Positions 27,251-36,205 of a DNA stretch of 64,000 bases are shown here, piece by piece. The DNA is from Bacteroidota bacterium (GTDB lineage: Bacteria; Bacteroidota; Bacteroidia; Bacteroidales; F082), in NCBI GenBank assembly GCA_009773165.1, contig WOUZ01000005.1, positions 219,421-283,420 on the forward strand, read 5' to 3'. Positions within the stretch are counted from its first letter, which is position 1; every line of letters begins with the position of its first letter. The notes under the pieces were generated by a model. That model did not search any database. It was given only the letters and a program-made list of their open reading frames with translations, and was not told the origin of the DNA. Made by a program: the position numbers and the translations under genes.

Positions 27251-28171
27251 ATGATACCATTTCGAATTACAATAGTAGGTTCTGGCTCTGCCATTCCCAC
27301 CTTACAGCGTGCTGCTACCAGTCAGGTAGTTCAATACAATGGCACAACACTTTTGATTGATTGCGCGGAAGGGACACAAATACAACTGAAAAAACTGAAA
27401 ATAAGTATTATGCGCATCGACCATGTCTTTATCAGTCACTTGCATGGCGATCATTACTTTGGCCTTATAGGACTCATCAACACGCTACATCTTATTGGAA
27501 GAACCAATCCACTTACAATTTTCGGACCTTCTGAACTTATCGATATTCTCAACCTTCAACTGAAAGCTTCAGACACAAAACTTCGTTATACGATTCATTT
27601 CAACGCATTGCAGACAGATGGGAAGCAATTAATTTTTGAAGACAAAAACCTTCGGTATTATTCGTTTCCTGTAATACATCGCATCCCAACCTGGGGATTT
27701 TTGTTCGAAGAAAAAGAAACAGAGCGACAAATCAATCCACTCTTTGTAGCACAACAAAAGCTGGATATTCCAACAATAAAAGCAATAAAATCAGGAAGTG
27801 ATTATACAGATGGAAATGGAAATACTGTTGCTAACAATTTGATTACCTTTCCTCTAGATAAAAGGAGAAGTTATGCTTTTTGCACTGACACCTCTTTCGA
27901 TGAGCGATTGGCTACCTATTTCAATGGTGTATCAGTGTTGTATTATGAGGCTACTTTTATGCATCACATGGCTGATACTGCAGCTGAAACATTTCACTCA
28001 ACAAGCAAGCAAGCTGCACAAATGGCGCTTATTGCCAATGCTGAGAAACTCCTGATCGGTCATTTCTCTTCACGCTACACAGACCTGCAGCCGCTTCTGG
28101 ATGAGAGCAGGGCAGTGTTTCCCAATACAGATCTGGCATTGGATGGAAATGTTTTTGAAATAGCAGTTTGA
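27251..28171 (+). CDS. rnz: Ribonuclease Z (tRNA 3' endonuclease)
   Basis: It matures tRNA 3' ends by cutting after the discriminator, a needed step here because the window's tRNA-Gln lacks an encoded CCA. The 306 residues show the RNase Z start GSGSAIPTLQRAATSQVV, LIDCAEGTQIQL, the metallo-beta-lactamase motif SHLHGDHYFG (H63, H65, D67, H68), CTDTSFDE, and the later YEATFMHHMADTA and HFSSRY ligands. A TAATTTTG element at 27239-27246 ends only four bases before the ATG, so the mRNA may be almost leaderless. Divergent from the FAD oxidoreductase gene. Confidence 0.94.
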   Translation: MIPFRITIVGSGSAIPTLQRAATSQVVQYNGTTLLIDCAEGTQIQLKKLKISIMRIDHVFISHLHGDHYFGLIGLINTLHLIGRTNPLTIFGPSELIDILNLQLKASDTKLRYTIHFNALQTDGKQLIFEDKNLRYYSFPVIHRIPTWGFLFEEKETERQINPLFVAQQKLDIPTIKAIKSGSDYTDGNGNTVANNLITFPLDKRRSYAFCTDTSFDERLATYFNGVSVLYYEATFMHHMADTAAETFHSTSKQAAQMALIANAEKLLIGHFSSRYTDLQPLLDESRAVFPNTDLALDGNVFEIAV

Positions 28172-28218
28172 GAATTACTTTTTGATTTTTGTGATCAGTA
28201 AAGATTCAGAAAGCCGTT

Positions 28219-28410
28219 TCAAAACTTTACCAAAGACAGCAACTGCGAAAAAATAATCATCAGCACCAAAGCGGTAGGATAAACGGTGGCATAGCCAACC
28301 GATGGTGCATCGCTTTCGGTTTTGCTATCAATGGCAGCCAGACCAGGAATGATTGTCAAAGACTTTGTTTTCTCATACACTATTTCTGCAGGATTATATT
28401 TTCTAAACAT
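28219..28410 (-). pseudogene. Duplicated 3' fragment of the AspT/YidE-like transporter gene
   Basis: The last 46 or so codons of this 63-codon frame match the C terminus of the intact transporter at 32619-34214 (shared run AIDSKTESDAPSVGYATVYP; endings SLVKF versus SLIKL). Nucleotide identity is about 90% over 28223-28358 versus 32623-32758. The first 17 codons (28359-28410, MFRKYNPAEI...) are unrelated to the transporter. A single C-terminal helix cannot transport. It is the leftover end of a duplication that brackets the peptide/GLPGLI/barrel module. Confidence 0.85.
28223..28358 (-). repeat. Direct repeat, left copy
   Basis: This copy is 136 bp and pairs with 32623-32758 at an offset of exactly 4400 bp, same orientation. 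I count about 14 differences and no gaps. It includes the transporter stop region. Confidence 0.85.
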
Positions 28411-28502
28411 ACTCCTTATGATTACATTATTACTTTCTGATTACATTCAAGCTATATGTTTAACGAGATGAAAAACAAATCGACAAAAACTGATCTATGA
28501 AA

Positions 28503-31133
28503 TTAAAATGAAAACTTAACACCTAAAACTACCTTCGATGGTCTTAATCGTTCAAACAATTCATAATATGAATAGGATGAATAATAAAATGAGTAAACGC
28601 CATAATTATTAAAGATATTATCCCATCGAAATTCCAGTTCAATTCTCTTTCGTGGTATGCTATAGCGATAAAAAAAGTCAGCAACATAGTAAACATTTCC
28701 ATTAAATCGATTATACTTGTTTGATAAGCTAAATAAATGATTATCAAAGGGAAATCCAAACACTTTTAATTGATGACTAAATAAGCCAAAGTTATTCTCA
28801 GTATTATAATTGTTTTTATTTTTTTGAATTTCAGCTTTGAAAAGATACTCTGTTTTTAACCATCTTGTTACATTTAACAAAACTTCTGGACTTATGATTA
28901 AAATCAGATTCTTAGTTTTCATTTTTGCACTGTTGACAAAAGATAGCCTTGATAGAGAAACTCCAGAAATATTACAACTTATCGTAGATCTGATAGTTGG
29001 ATAAAACTTGCTAAGCCTAATTTTTAAAAAATGAGAAACACTTTGATTAGGATATTCTATAGCATTTGTAACAAAAGTGCCGTTTGCATCAAGAGCACTG
29101 CTTAAGCTGTAATTATCGTGATTCTGAGTTAAAGTATAACTTAACGATTGAGAAAACGAGGTAAAAACATTTCTATATGAAAGAAGTATTGAACCTTGTG
29201 TCTTTTTTGAGATAAGGATTGGCAATTCATTTTTTCCTAATGTACGATAGTTACGCAAGATATATCCATCATAAAAATCATTTGTCCCAACAATGTTGTT
29301 AGTAGTGGCAAATGATGCATGCAGTTTCCAAAAATTTGAGATTTCATATGAAAAAGAAATACGGGGATTGAAAAAAATTCTTGAGAGGCTTTTCCTTTCA
29401 ACTACTCTTTGTGAATCCAGTATTGAATTTTGAAAACTTACCGGCAGGTTAGCTTCAATCGTAAAATTTCTTGCGATGTATTGGAATTCATTAAGAATAT
29501 TCAACTCAATTTTATTAGCGTCAATTTTATTGATATACGACTCACCTGCCGAAATCGTTGAATCTTTATTAGTTTTAAATAATTCTGAATTACTAAATTG
29601 CTTCGAGTATAAAAACCCAAGACGTGGTGAAAAATAAAAATTACCCCAATTATAACTGACACCTATAGTGTTATTTGTGAAAATTCGATCTAAATAAACA
29701 ACTTGTTTATTCGCGCTAAATGTCAAGCTATCATTGATCAAGTTTTTAAACTGACCTGGTGAAACGTTCAAATTTTCTGATAATTTTGAATAGCGAAATA
29801 CACTTGACAGACTTACAAGCCTATTGTTATATGGTAAAATTACCGTCAAATCATTGTTTATTGATAGAGATGGTTTAGTATACATTTGTAATATCTCATC
29901 CCCATTAATATTTATATTTTCATCTTCGTTGTTGCAGACTGATTTTATGTTTAACCCATTATTAAAATAAACATTCTTCGTGTTTTTTTCTGCAGAAATC
30001 GTTGTTGTAAAATTTTTATAATGAAAACGAGATTCTACTTTTTCCTGTAATGCGATGGTATCATGGGCCAGAAAAAATGTATTACTTAAACTTCGAAAAT
30101 TCCAATTCTTATCGTTTAAGTATGAAACCCCAATTCTAAATTGGGTACCATTGTTATTAGCTGTTAGTAAATTAGAATTCAGGAGATATGTTTCATTAAA
30201 CTTTTTAGATTTATCGTTGAAAAGTGTGGAATTATCAAAGCTTAATGCCAATAAACCATCTTCCATATTATTGTCTAGATTTAACAAAGTCTCAGAATTA
30301 TTATGTGATAAAAGCTGATTTGCTAATTCAATTCCAGTATTGTTTGTTTGTAAAGAAGTAAGAATTTGTAAATCTGGTCTAAGTGTTATAGGGGTAAGAT
30401 TCGCTTCCCAAAGAGCAGGTGCGTATCCTATTCCTACCTTACCGATTCCAGTTGTAATTTGCTTTGTTTTTAGCTTTAAATTTATCGCAGCTTGTGGTGT
30501 ATATGACCGATCACGCAGAACACTTATTGGCTGATGGTTTTCAAATACCTCAATAGTTGAAACAGAATTATAAGGTAAGTTCTTGCTTATAATCCCATAC
30601 TTTCCATCCATAAGATCCATCCCTTCTACATAAAACTTTGAGATTGCCATTCCTTGATACAATATTCTACCGTTAGGCTCAACTTCTATTCCAGGAATCT
30701 TTCTCAGAATATCATCAATTACCTTGTCGTTTTGATCATTAAAACTGCTAACAAGAAAACTAAGCGTATCGCCATGCCTGCTGATTGGTTCTGCTTTTAC
30801 AACAAAATCCTCGAGCTGTTTTATGTCTATCTCAAGAAAAAAAGAAACTTCCTGAGTCTGATTCAAAATCTTCTTTGTTTCTTTTCTATACTGTATGGAA
30901 CTAGTGACCAAAAATAAGGTATCCTTACTTGATTCGACTTTTAAAACAAATCTACCGTCCAAATCAGTTGTACAATATGAAAGAATAATATCCTTATCAG
31001 AGGAATAAAGAAGAATATTTACATTTTCGAGAGATTTACCATTCACATCACTAACCCTGCCTGTAATAATATTTTGTGAAAATAATTCAAAAGATATTAT
31101 CAATAAGATTAATAGAAAGATGGCGTAGCGCAT
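28503..31133 (-). CDS. TonB-receptor-like outer-membrane barrel with carboxypeptidase-regulatory-like domain
   Basis: The 876 residues start with a signal peptide (about 1-19, ending LFSQ). A CarboxypepD_reg-like beta-sandwich follows (about 22-100; GRVSDVNGKSLENVNILLYS, TTDLDGRFVL), then a plug-like domain (about 115-225; DDILRKIPGIEVEPNGRILYQG). The rest (about 240-876) is rich in aromatic, Asn and Ser beta-strands, ending in the barrel-type signal KVVLGVKFSF. It differs from SusC proteins in length and lacks a SusD partner. The GLPGLI gene is 15 bp upstream on the same strand, a pairing common in Bacteroidota. Base composition is visibly more AT-rich than the neighbouring transporter. The transported or secreted substrate is unknown; the four-cysteine peptide encoded just upstream is a candidate. 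Confidence 0.8.
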   Translation of the reverse strand: MRYAIFLLILLIISFELFSQNIITGRVSDVNGKSLENVNILLYSSDKDIILSYCTTDLDGRFVLKVESSKDTLFLVTSSIQYRKETKKILNQTQEVSFFLEIDIKQLEDFVVKAEPISRHGDTLSFLVSSFNDQNDKVIDDILRKIPGIEVEPNGRILYQGMAISKFYVEGMDLMDGKYGIISKNLPYNSVSTIEVFENHQPISVLRDRSYTPQAAINLKLKTKQITTGIGKVGIGYAPALWEANLTPITLRPDLQILTSLQTNNTGIELANQLLSHNNSETLLNLDNNMEDGLLALSFDNSTLFNDKSKKFNETYLLNSNLLTANNNGTQFRIGVSYLNDKNWNFRSLSNTFFLAHDTIALQEKVESRFHYKNFTTTISAEKNTKNVYFNNGLNIKSVCNNEDENININGDEILQMYTKPSLSINNDLTVILPYNNRLVSLSSVFRYSKLSENLNVSPGQFKNLINDSLTFSANKQVVYLDRIFTNNTIGVSYNWGNFYFSPRLGFLYSKQFSNSELFKTNKDSTISAGESYINKIDANKIELNILNEFQYIARNFTIEANLPVSFQNSILDSQRVVERKSLSRIFFNPRISFSYEISNFWKLHASFATTNNIVGTNDFYDGYILRNYRTLGKNELPILISKKTQGSILLSYRNVFTSFSQSLSYTLTQNHDNYSLSSALDANGTFVTNAIEYPNQSVSHFLKIRLSKFYPTIRSTISCNISGVSLSRLSFVNSAKMKTKNLILIISPEVLLNVTRWLKTEYLFKAEIQKNKNNYNTENNFGLFSHQLKVFGFPFDNHLFSLSNKYNRFNGNVYYVADFFYRYSIPRKRIELEFRWDNIFNNYGVYSFYYSSYSYYELFERLRPSKVVLGVKFSF

Positions 31134-31148
31134 GAGAAAGATTCCATA

Positions 31149-31979
31149 TTAATAGTTCATTAGCTCAATTGGATTATTTTTCATTGACATGTTTTTGGCA
31201 GCAGCCTGTTGTCCTTCCGCACTAATTCCAGCTTCTTTTGCTCTGGAAATAATATCATTTCGAAAATCCTCTCGTGCTTTGAAAAACTTTTGTTTTGTTG
31301 TTTGGATATAATCCTTATCCTTTATTTCAATCATTAATCTTGCTGTTGGTTTTCTAATTCGAATAAAGTCAAAATTGTAGTGATTTTTTGTGTCATAAAT
31401 TCTCATGATCAAGCCTGGAAGCCCGTTAAATTTATACGGGCCATCTTTTATGGGTACTTCAGGGGCAAACCAAGCAATCCAATCTCTTCCACCAAAATTA
31501 CATATTGCTTTTTGAATTCTAATCCCATCAATTGTTGATGTTTCGCTCAATAATTGCCAATTAAACTGGTTCATACTCTCCAAAAATTTGAATGAACCTC
31601 CAATTATGTGGTCGGTATTTGTGATTTCACCATGCGGCATATTTTTAAAAACTTCATGTTGAAACCTAACTCTTGGAAGCGGGTTAACTGGGTCGTTGAG
31701 CATTTTTTGAAACCCTTCAGGTGAATTAATATTCTTAAGCATAGTATCACCAATCATTAGATTATTGCTTAAAAACTTACTTACACTTTTTCCAATAAGA
31801 AGTACCATTTCCTCCTCAAGGATAAAATTAGGGTTTGCTGAGTCCTGTTGATATTTCATTGAATAATCAACGATGTATTCTACAGTATCAATTGCCAGCA
31901 TTCTCACACTAAATTGAGAAATAACCGATTGATTAATGAAAAAAACTAAAGCTAATGATAAGAATATCCTATTTTTCAT
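31149..31979 (-). CDS. GLPGLI-family secreted protein
   Basis: The 276 residues have a signal peptide (about 1-22, ending SVISQ) and carry the family-naming motif GLPGLI verbatim at 186-191, inside PYKFNGLPGLIMRIYD. Other family features are the early EYIVDYSMKYQQDS strand, LLIGKSVSKFLS, and RDWIAWFAPEVPIKDGP just before the motif. Family function is not established; members usually sit next to TonB-receptor-like proteins, as here. The protein is probably periplasmic or attached to the outer membrane. The gene lies downstream of the peptide gene and its hairpin, so it depends on readthrough or on its own promoter. Confidence 0.88.
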   Translation of the reverse strand: MKNRIFLSLALVFFINQSVISQFSVRMLAIDTVEYIVDYSMKYQQDSANPNFILEEEMVLLIGKSVSKFLSNNLMIGDTMLKNINSPEGFQKMLNDPVNPLPRVRFQHEVFKNMPHGEITNTDHIIGGSFKFLESMNQFNWQLLSETSTIDGIRIQKAICNFGGRDWIAWFAPEVPIKDGPYKFNGLPGLIMRIYDTKNHYNFDFIRIRKPTARLMIEIKDKDYIQTTKQKFFKAREDFRNDIISRAKEAGISAEGQQAAAKNMSMKNNPIELMNY

Positions 31980-32002
31980 AATGTAAAATGTTGCTATTTT
32001 TT

Positions 32003-32042
32003 AATAAAACCTGGACATCAAAAAAAGATTTCAATGTCCAGG
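32003..32042 (-). terminator. Terminator-like hairpin between the peptide gene and the GLPGLI gene
   Basis: On the minus strand CCTGGACAT...ATGTCCAGG forms a perfect nine-pair stem with a 15-base loop, followed by GTTTTATT. It starts eight bases after the peptide stop codon. It would end most transcripts after the peptide and let some continue into the two larger genes. Confidence 0.7.
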
Positions 32043-32050
32043 AACTAAAA

Positions 32051-32248
32051 TTAATCGTCTATTGCAACTCCACATAGAATTTCAGACCAAGCCCACCAGT
32101 CATCAGCTCCACAATAGAAAACTACATGAGTGCTGCCGTCTGGACATGTCATTGTTGCGGTATGACAATTAGGTGTGGCATGAACCGTACTTGGATTACC
32201 AAGACCAAGAAAAATAGAGATAAAAAGTAATGCGATAAGTTTTTTCAT
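32051..32248 (-). CDS. Small secreted four-cysteine peptide
   Basis: This 65-residue precursor has a clear signal peptide: KK at 2-3, a hydrophobic core (4-17) and a likely cut after VHA (24). The predicted mature part is about 41 residues, with cysteines at 28, 35, 46 and 59 (spacing C-x6-C-x10-C-x12-C), three tryptophans (51, 52, 54) and six acidic residues, with no Lys or Arg. Two disulfide bonds are plausible. No known family is recognised; it is not a double-glycine leader peptide. It is first in a transcript with the GLPGLI and barrel genes and is followed by a terminator-like hairpin. It could be a bacteriocin-like, signalling or substrate peptide; the role is unknown. Confidence 0.7.
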   Translation of the reverse strand: MKKLIALLFISIFLGLGNPSTVHATPNCHTATMTCPDGSTHVVFYCGADDWWAWSEILCGVAIDD

Positions 32249-32618
32249 TGTTGTAAATTGTTTTAATAAATTTAGTTGTTATAAACACCTATCTATTTGC
32301 GACACTCCAACTAGGATTTTTATGTTGAAGTGTAAGATTATGTCGAATTTATTCTTTCCTATTAAAAAAATAAATGATGAGGCATAAATGAGATTATAAT
32401 GTACGAAAGGAAAAATCAGATTCAATGATAGTTGTGCAAGTTTAATAAATTGATAAATTCTCAAATGACAAATATCAAAAATACTTACTTGATTTTTAAT
32501 CCAAATTTTTATTAAATCAAAAAAAACAGGATTAGTACTTTGTTTTGATTGTACAAAAGAGGATCTCATAATTCTAACTGGTTGTAAAAAACTATAAGTT
32601 ACAAAAGTACAAAAAAGG
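32249..32618 (-). other. Long AT-rich leader region upstream of the peptide gene
   Basis: A 370-bp stretch between the transporter stop and the peptide start. A 96-codon frame (32279-32569, minus) is open but low in complexity and unlike any protein I recognise. It starts about 26 bases after the predicted transcription start, so it may be a leader frame or chance. The rest shows no gene. Confidence 0.4.
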
Positions 32619-32633
32619 TTATAACTTTATCAA
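32602..32633 (-). promoter_or_regulatory. Candidate promoter of the peptide module
   Basis: TACTTTTG at 32602-32609 (minus) with TTG at 32631-32633, 21 nt upstream, matches the Bacteroidota promoter form. The -33 part lies inside the direct repeat and the -7 part just outside it, so transcription would begin at the edge of the module and run toward the peptide gene. Confidence 0.5.
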
Positions 32634-34214
32634 TGAAAGCAACTGCGAAAAAATAATCATCAGTACCAAAGCGGTAGGATAAACAGTGGCATAGCCAACC
32701 GAGGGTGCATCACTTTCGGTTTTGCTGTCAATGGCAGCAAGTCCGGGAGTGCTTGTCATAGCACCTGTGATGACACCAAGAAGACTTAAGAAGTTCATCT
32801 TCATAAAGAAATGCCCAACAAGCAAACCTGAGAGCATTGGTAGCAATGTTATAACAGTACCTAGAGCAATAAGTTGTAGGCCGTTGCCTTGTAGCGCATT
32901 ACCAATCTCACTGCCTGCACTCGTGCCAACACTTGCCATAAAAAGAAGCAACCCAAGTTTTCGCAAAAGTTGATTACCGCTACCTGACATCGACCACAAA
33001 ATTGGTCCTGTACGACCCAAATTACTCAGCACCAAGGCAGTTGCAAGCACTCCGCCGGTAAGGCCCAGACTGAAATTGAACAATCCACCAACAGGAATAG
33101 AAACCGACCCGACCAGAACACCCAAAACAACACCTAACGAGATAGGCAGGAAATTGGTCTCAGAAAGACGTTTCTCGTCATTGCCCAGCAAGCGCATTAC
33201 TTCCTGCATTTCCTGGTTAGAACCAGAGATAAGTAACTTATCACCAAAACGCAACTTGCTGTGAGGCATGGGTTTCAGATCGATACCACTGCGACGAATA
33301 CGGGTAATTGTGGCGTTGTAAGCTGTCAGATTTAATTCACGTATGCTCTTGCTTACCACTTTTCTGTTTGTAACAAGCACCCAGTTAACAGCAAAACGTT
33401 CGTCGAAAGGCAGGTCGCGCTCAACTGATTCACCAATGAGCAATTCCATGCGGGAGAGTGCAGCATCATCGCCAACCACTTTTACAAAATCACCCAAATG
33501 CAGGATAGTCTCACCAGATGGGGCAACTACATTGCCATTATGGCTTACCCTGGATATCACTCCTCCGGTTATTCTGCGCAGGTCGATGTCTTTTATTGCT
33601 TTACCATCAATATTGGTATTGGTGATTTTCAGCACCCTGTTTGTCAGTTCAGGATTTTCTTCATGTAACTGATCAAGATAGCTTGATTCTTCATTACTAA
33701 GGTCGATTTTAAGCCAACGCGGGATAAGTTGTACAAACAAAATAACAAGAATTACACCTGCAGGGTATGCAATTCCATAACCCACCGCAGTAATAGGAGA
33801 TCCGGTAGCTTCGACAGCAGCAGCAAGTCCGGGGGTGCTCGTCAGCGCACCATTGAAAATACCTACAGCCATTGCCACTGGTATATCAAAAATCTTAATT
33901 GCACCAAAGGTTAAAAGTGCAGCAACACTTATTACAACAAACCCAATCAGAATGAGTTGCTTGCCATATCTTAGCAATGCATCAAAGAAACCGGGACCGG
34001 CCTGAATGCCAATTGTAAATATAAACAACAGTAGACCAAGCGTTTGGAAAGTAGCAGGAACTGTATAACCAAAGTGACCGAGAAGCATAGCCACAAAAAT
34101 AACTGCTGAAGAATCAAGCGAGAAGCCTTTGTATTTGAGACTGCCAACCATCAGCCCGAAGCTGAGAATGACAAAAAGCACAAAATATCCCTGATGCAGT
34201 ATTTGGTCTAACAT
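32619..34214 (-). CDS. AspT/YidE/YbjL-family transporter with two TrkA_C domains
   Basis: The 531 residues form two homologous membrane halves (about 1-165 and 365-531) of five or six helices each. Between them are two RCK/TrkA_C-like domains (about 195-275 and 280-360; GETILHLGDFVKVVGDD and LRFGDKLLISGSN). Each half carries an ALTSTPGLAAAVEATGSP or GAMTSTPGLAAIDSKTES signature, as in aspartate:alanine exchangers and YidE proteins. The substrate is not known. The start lies 22 bp downstream of the BNR/T9SS gene, so both are probably one transcript. Its 3' end is duplicated at 28219-28358. Base composition is clearly richer in GC than the module that follows. Confidence 0.88.
   Translation of the reverse strand: MLDQILHQGYFVLFVILSFGLMVGSLKYKGFSLDSSAVIFVAMLLGHFGYTVPATFQTLGLLLFIFTIGIQAGPGFFDALLRYGKQLILIGFVVISVAALLTFGAIKIFDIPVAMAVGIFNGALTSTPGLAAAVEATGSPITAVGYGIAYPAGVILVILFVQLIPRWLKIDLSNEESSYLDQLHEENPELTNRVLKITNTNIDGKAIKDIDLRRITGGVISRVSHNGNVVAPSGETILHLGDFVKVVGDDAALSRMELLIGESVERDLPFDERFAVNWVLVTNRKVVSKSIRELNLTAYNATITRIRRSGIDLKPMPHSKLRFGDKLLISGSNQEMQEVMRLLGNDEKRLSETNFLPISLGVVLGVLVGSVSIPVGGLFNFSLGLTGGVLATALVLSNLGRTGPILWSMSGSGNQLLRKLGLLLFMASVGTSAGSEIGNALQGNGLQLIALGTVITLLPMLSGLLVGHFFMKMNFLSLLGVITGAMTSTPGLAAIDSKTESDAPSVGYATVYPTALVLMIIFSQLLSLIKL
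32623..32758 (-). repeat. Direct repeat, right copy (3' end of the transporter gene)
   Basis: Matches 28223-28358 at about 90% without gaps, same orientation. This copy is part of the intact transporter gene. Confidence 0.85.
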
Positions 34215-34236
34215 ATGTGTTGATTTTGAAAAAGGA

Positions 34237-35958
34237 TTACTTCTTAATGATCTTCACTGTTTTAATTTTTCCTTCTGATCTAACTGAGCAGAAATAAACA
34301 CCTCTTTCCAGCGATTTAAAATCAATTTCCGTGTGATAGCTTCCAGCACCTTCAGCATAAATTTTCTCGGTCGAAACAAGTTTCCCAATGGCATCTCTCA
34401 CCTCCAATATTAATGTACCAGCAAGTGATGTCTGATAGGTTAAAACTGCAACTTCGGTTACCGGATTTGGATAAACACTTAACAGTAAACTGGTTGTGTT
34501 TGGCGTAGTTACATCTGTGATATCCAAAGCGATACGGGTGTAATACACATCCTGACCACCATTTAACGTATTGGCCCAGGCCAAGTGAGCTCCCTGATTA
34601 TCGGATATCATATGAAAATAATCTCCCATTTTTTCCTGATTTGGCCAGCCAATGTGTGGATCGAAAAGTTCGGAAATCCGTTGATTTGGCGACCAGTTCT
34701 CACCCTGATCATCTGACCAGGAATAGTACAATGCCGACATTCTGCTTTGGTTAGCAGGTGCATCGCGCGTGTCGAGCCAAACCACATCGAGTCGTCCGTT
34801 AGGTGCAATTGACATTGTTCCGAACCATTGTGTTTTAGTGAAAGAGAGATCTTGATTTACACGTTTTGCTTCCGACCAACTTTGTCCGCCATCAATGCTA
34901 CGTGAAAACATCACATCACCCGGGTCGCCGGTAAACCGCTCCATAGAAGCCAGAACATACACATTGCCATGACTTGCTGTTCCGGAATGATCCACTGCAA
35001 TACTAGCCTGACCCAGAAGGCCTACCGGATTAACATTCGGCCCATAATTCATTTGTCCATCCATGGTTATGTCTGTATTTAAGTCCCAACTCGTTGTTAC
35101 CAGAGGGTCTTTAGCATTGATCGACTTTGAAACCTGTATTCCATTCCAGCCAGCTCCAGCGATATACAATTCGCCATCAGGACCTACAGCTAAAGTGCCC
35201 CAATATGGCTCACCTGCAACAGCAACACAAGGTCCGTAGCTGTCACCTTTGTTAACCGAACGGGTGAAATTTCCGGGAAAACAACTCGTCCATGACATGG
35301 TCCAAAAAGAGTAGTTATTGTTTCGTCCGGGTCCATCGGTACGATCGATGACCATCCATTGCTTGTCACCACCTTTAGCTTCTACGCCATCATCCCATGT
35401 TACTCCACCATCGAAGCTTCTGAATACCCTGCATGTATAAGTACCATTGTTGGATGTCAGGCTATTATAATAGAATGTACCTTCCGAATCGATGTCGATC
35501 ACCGGGTCGGAACGAAAAATACCGGCATTGATTGAACCGGGAAAAGTCCAGGTTTGCCCACCGTCGGAGGTATATGCATAGCCTGCCTGGCGAAAATTAC
35601 TGGCAATGTTATCAAATTGTCTCCATCCGATAATGATTCTGTCAGGGTTGGCTGTATCCAGCGAAAGGGAAGGCTCATTGGCAGCATCACCAATTATGTT
35701 TTGCCCGTCAGCATTTATATTTACCTGTCGCGTCTCGACCATTGCATCTCTGTAATAATACGCTTTTGAAACTGCGTTACGTGCATCAGGATGAGGCAGA
35801 TATGCATCAGAAGGTTCTTCTTTGTGAAGCAGCTGCTTCGCGCGCTGCTCTTCAATCTTCGATTGACCAAAACTGGTTGTTGTAAGTAGTGTTCCTAAAA
35901 CAATAGAAACAAGAACTATTCTTAAATAGTTGTAATTGAATGATTTACTGTTCATCAA
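34237..35958 (-). CDS. Secreted BNR (Asp-box) repeat protein with type IX secretion tail
   Basis: The 573 residues have a signal peptide (about 1-31, ending TTTSFGQ). A beta-propeller follows with at least four Asp-boxes of the S-x-D-x-G-x-x-W form: TSDGGQTW, SFDGGVTW, SIDGGQSW and SDDQGENW. A C-terminal sorting domain (about 490-573) has YPNPVTEVAVLTY, GKLVS and GVYFCSVRSEGKIKTVKIIKK in pieces, typical of type IX secretion. Asp-box propellers include sialidases, but I do not see a clear FRIP motif or full catalytic set, so sialidase activity is not claimed. It is exported across the outer membrane or held on the surface. The transporter gene follows after 22 bp. Confidence 0.85.
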   Translation of the reverse strand: MMNSKSFNYNYLRIVLVSIVLGTLLTTTSFGQSKIEEQRAKQLLHKEEPSDAYLPHPDARNAVSKAYYYRDAMVETRQVNINADGQNIIGDAANEPSLSLDTANPDRIIIGWRQFDNIASNFRQAGYAYTSDGGQTWTFPGSINAGIFRSDPVIDIDSEGTFYYNSLTSNNGTYTCRVFRSFDGGVTWDDGVEAKGGDKQWMVIDRTDGPGRNNNYSFWTMSWTSCFPGNFTRSVNKGDSYGPCVAVAGEPYWGTLAVGPDGELYIAGAGWNGIQVSKSINAKDPLVTTSWDLNTDITMDGQMNYGPNVNPVGLLGQASIAVDHSGTASHGNVYVLASMERFTGDPGDVMFSRSIDGGQSWSEAKRVNQDLSFTKTQWFGTMSIAPNGRLDVVWLDTRDAPANQSRMSALYYSWSDDQGENWSPNQRISELFDPHIGWPNQEKMGDYFHMISDNQGAHLAWANTLNGGQDVYYTRIALDITDVTTPNTTSLLLSVYPNPVTEVAVLTYQTSLAGTLILEVRDAIGKLVSTEKIYAEGAGSYHTEIDFKSLERGVYFCSVRSEGKIKTVKIIKK

Positions 35959-35986
35959 AATAAGATTTTAAAAGTAAATAACAGGT

Positions 35987-35994
35987 CAAAAGTA
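35987..35994 (-). promoter_or_regulatory. Promoter -7 element for the BNR/T9SS gene
   Basis: TACTTTTG on the minus strand, 29 bases upstream of the ATG at 35958, matches TAnnTTTG. No good -33 element at 19 nt. Confidence 0.45.
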
Positions 35995-36205
35995 CGAATT
36001 ATCAACATGGAGCTGCCTTTAATCATGAAAATGGACTGAAATAACCCTGTATTTGGATAATTACTTAACTTAGCAAACCTTTTTTATCTTCTTTTTTGTT
36101 AAAGAAAATTGCAACTTCACACAGAAATCTGAGCCTGGTTTCATTTTTCGCTTCAGTTCTGCAAAACATTTTGATGTTAAAAATAACTTTAAAACACTTT
36201 ATATC

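Noticed and set aside
32279..32569. 96-codon minus frame upstream of the peptide gene
   Set aside because: Low-complexity, Ile/Phe/Leu-rich product without signal peptide pattern or family resemblance; more likely leader sequence. Kept only as a leader note.
34237..35958. Calling the Asp-box protein a sialidase
   Set aside because: Asp-boxes occur in many propellers; the catalytic arginine triad and FRIP motif are not evident.
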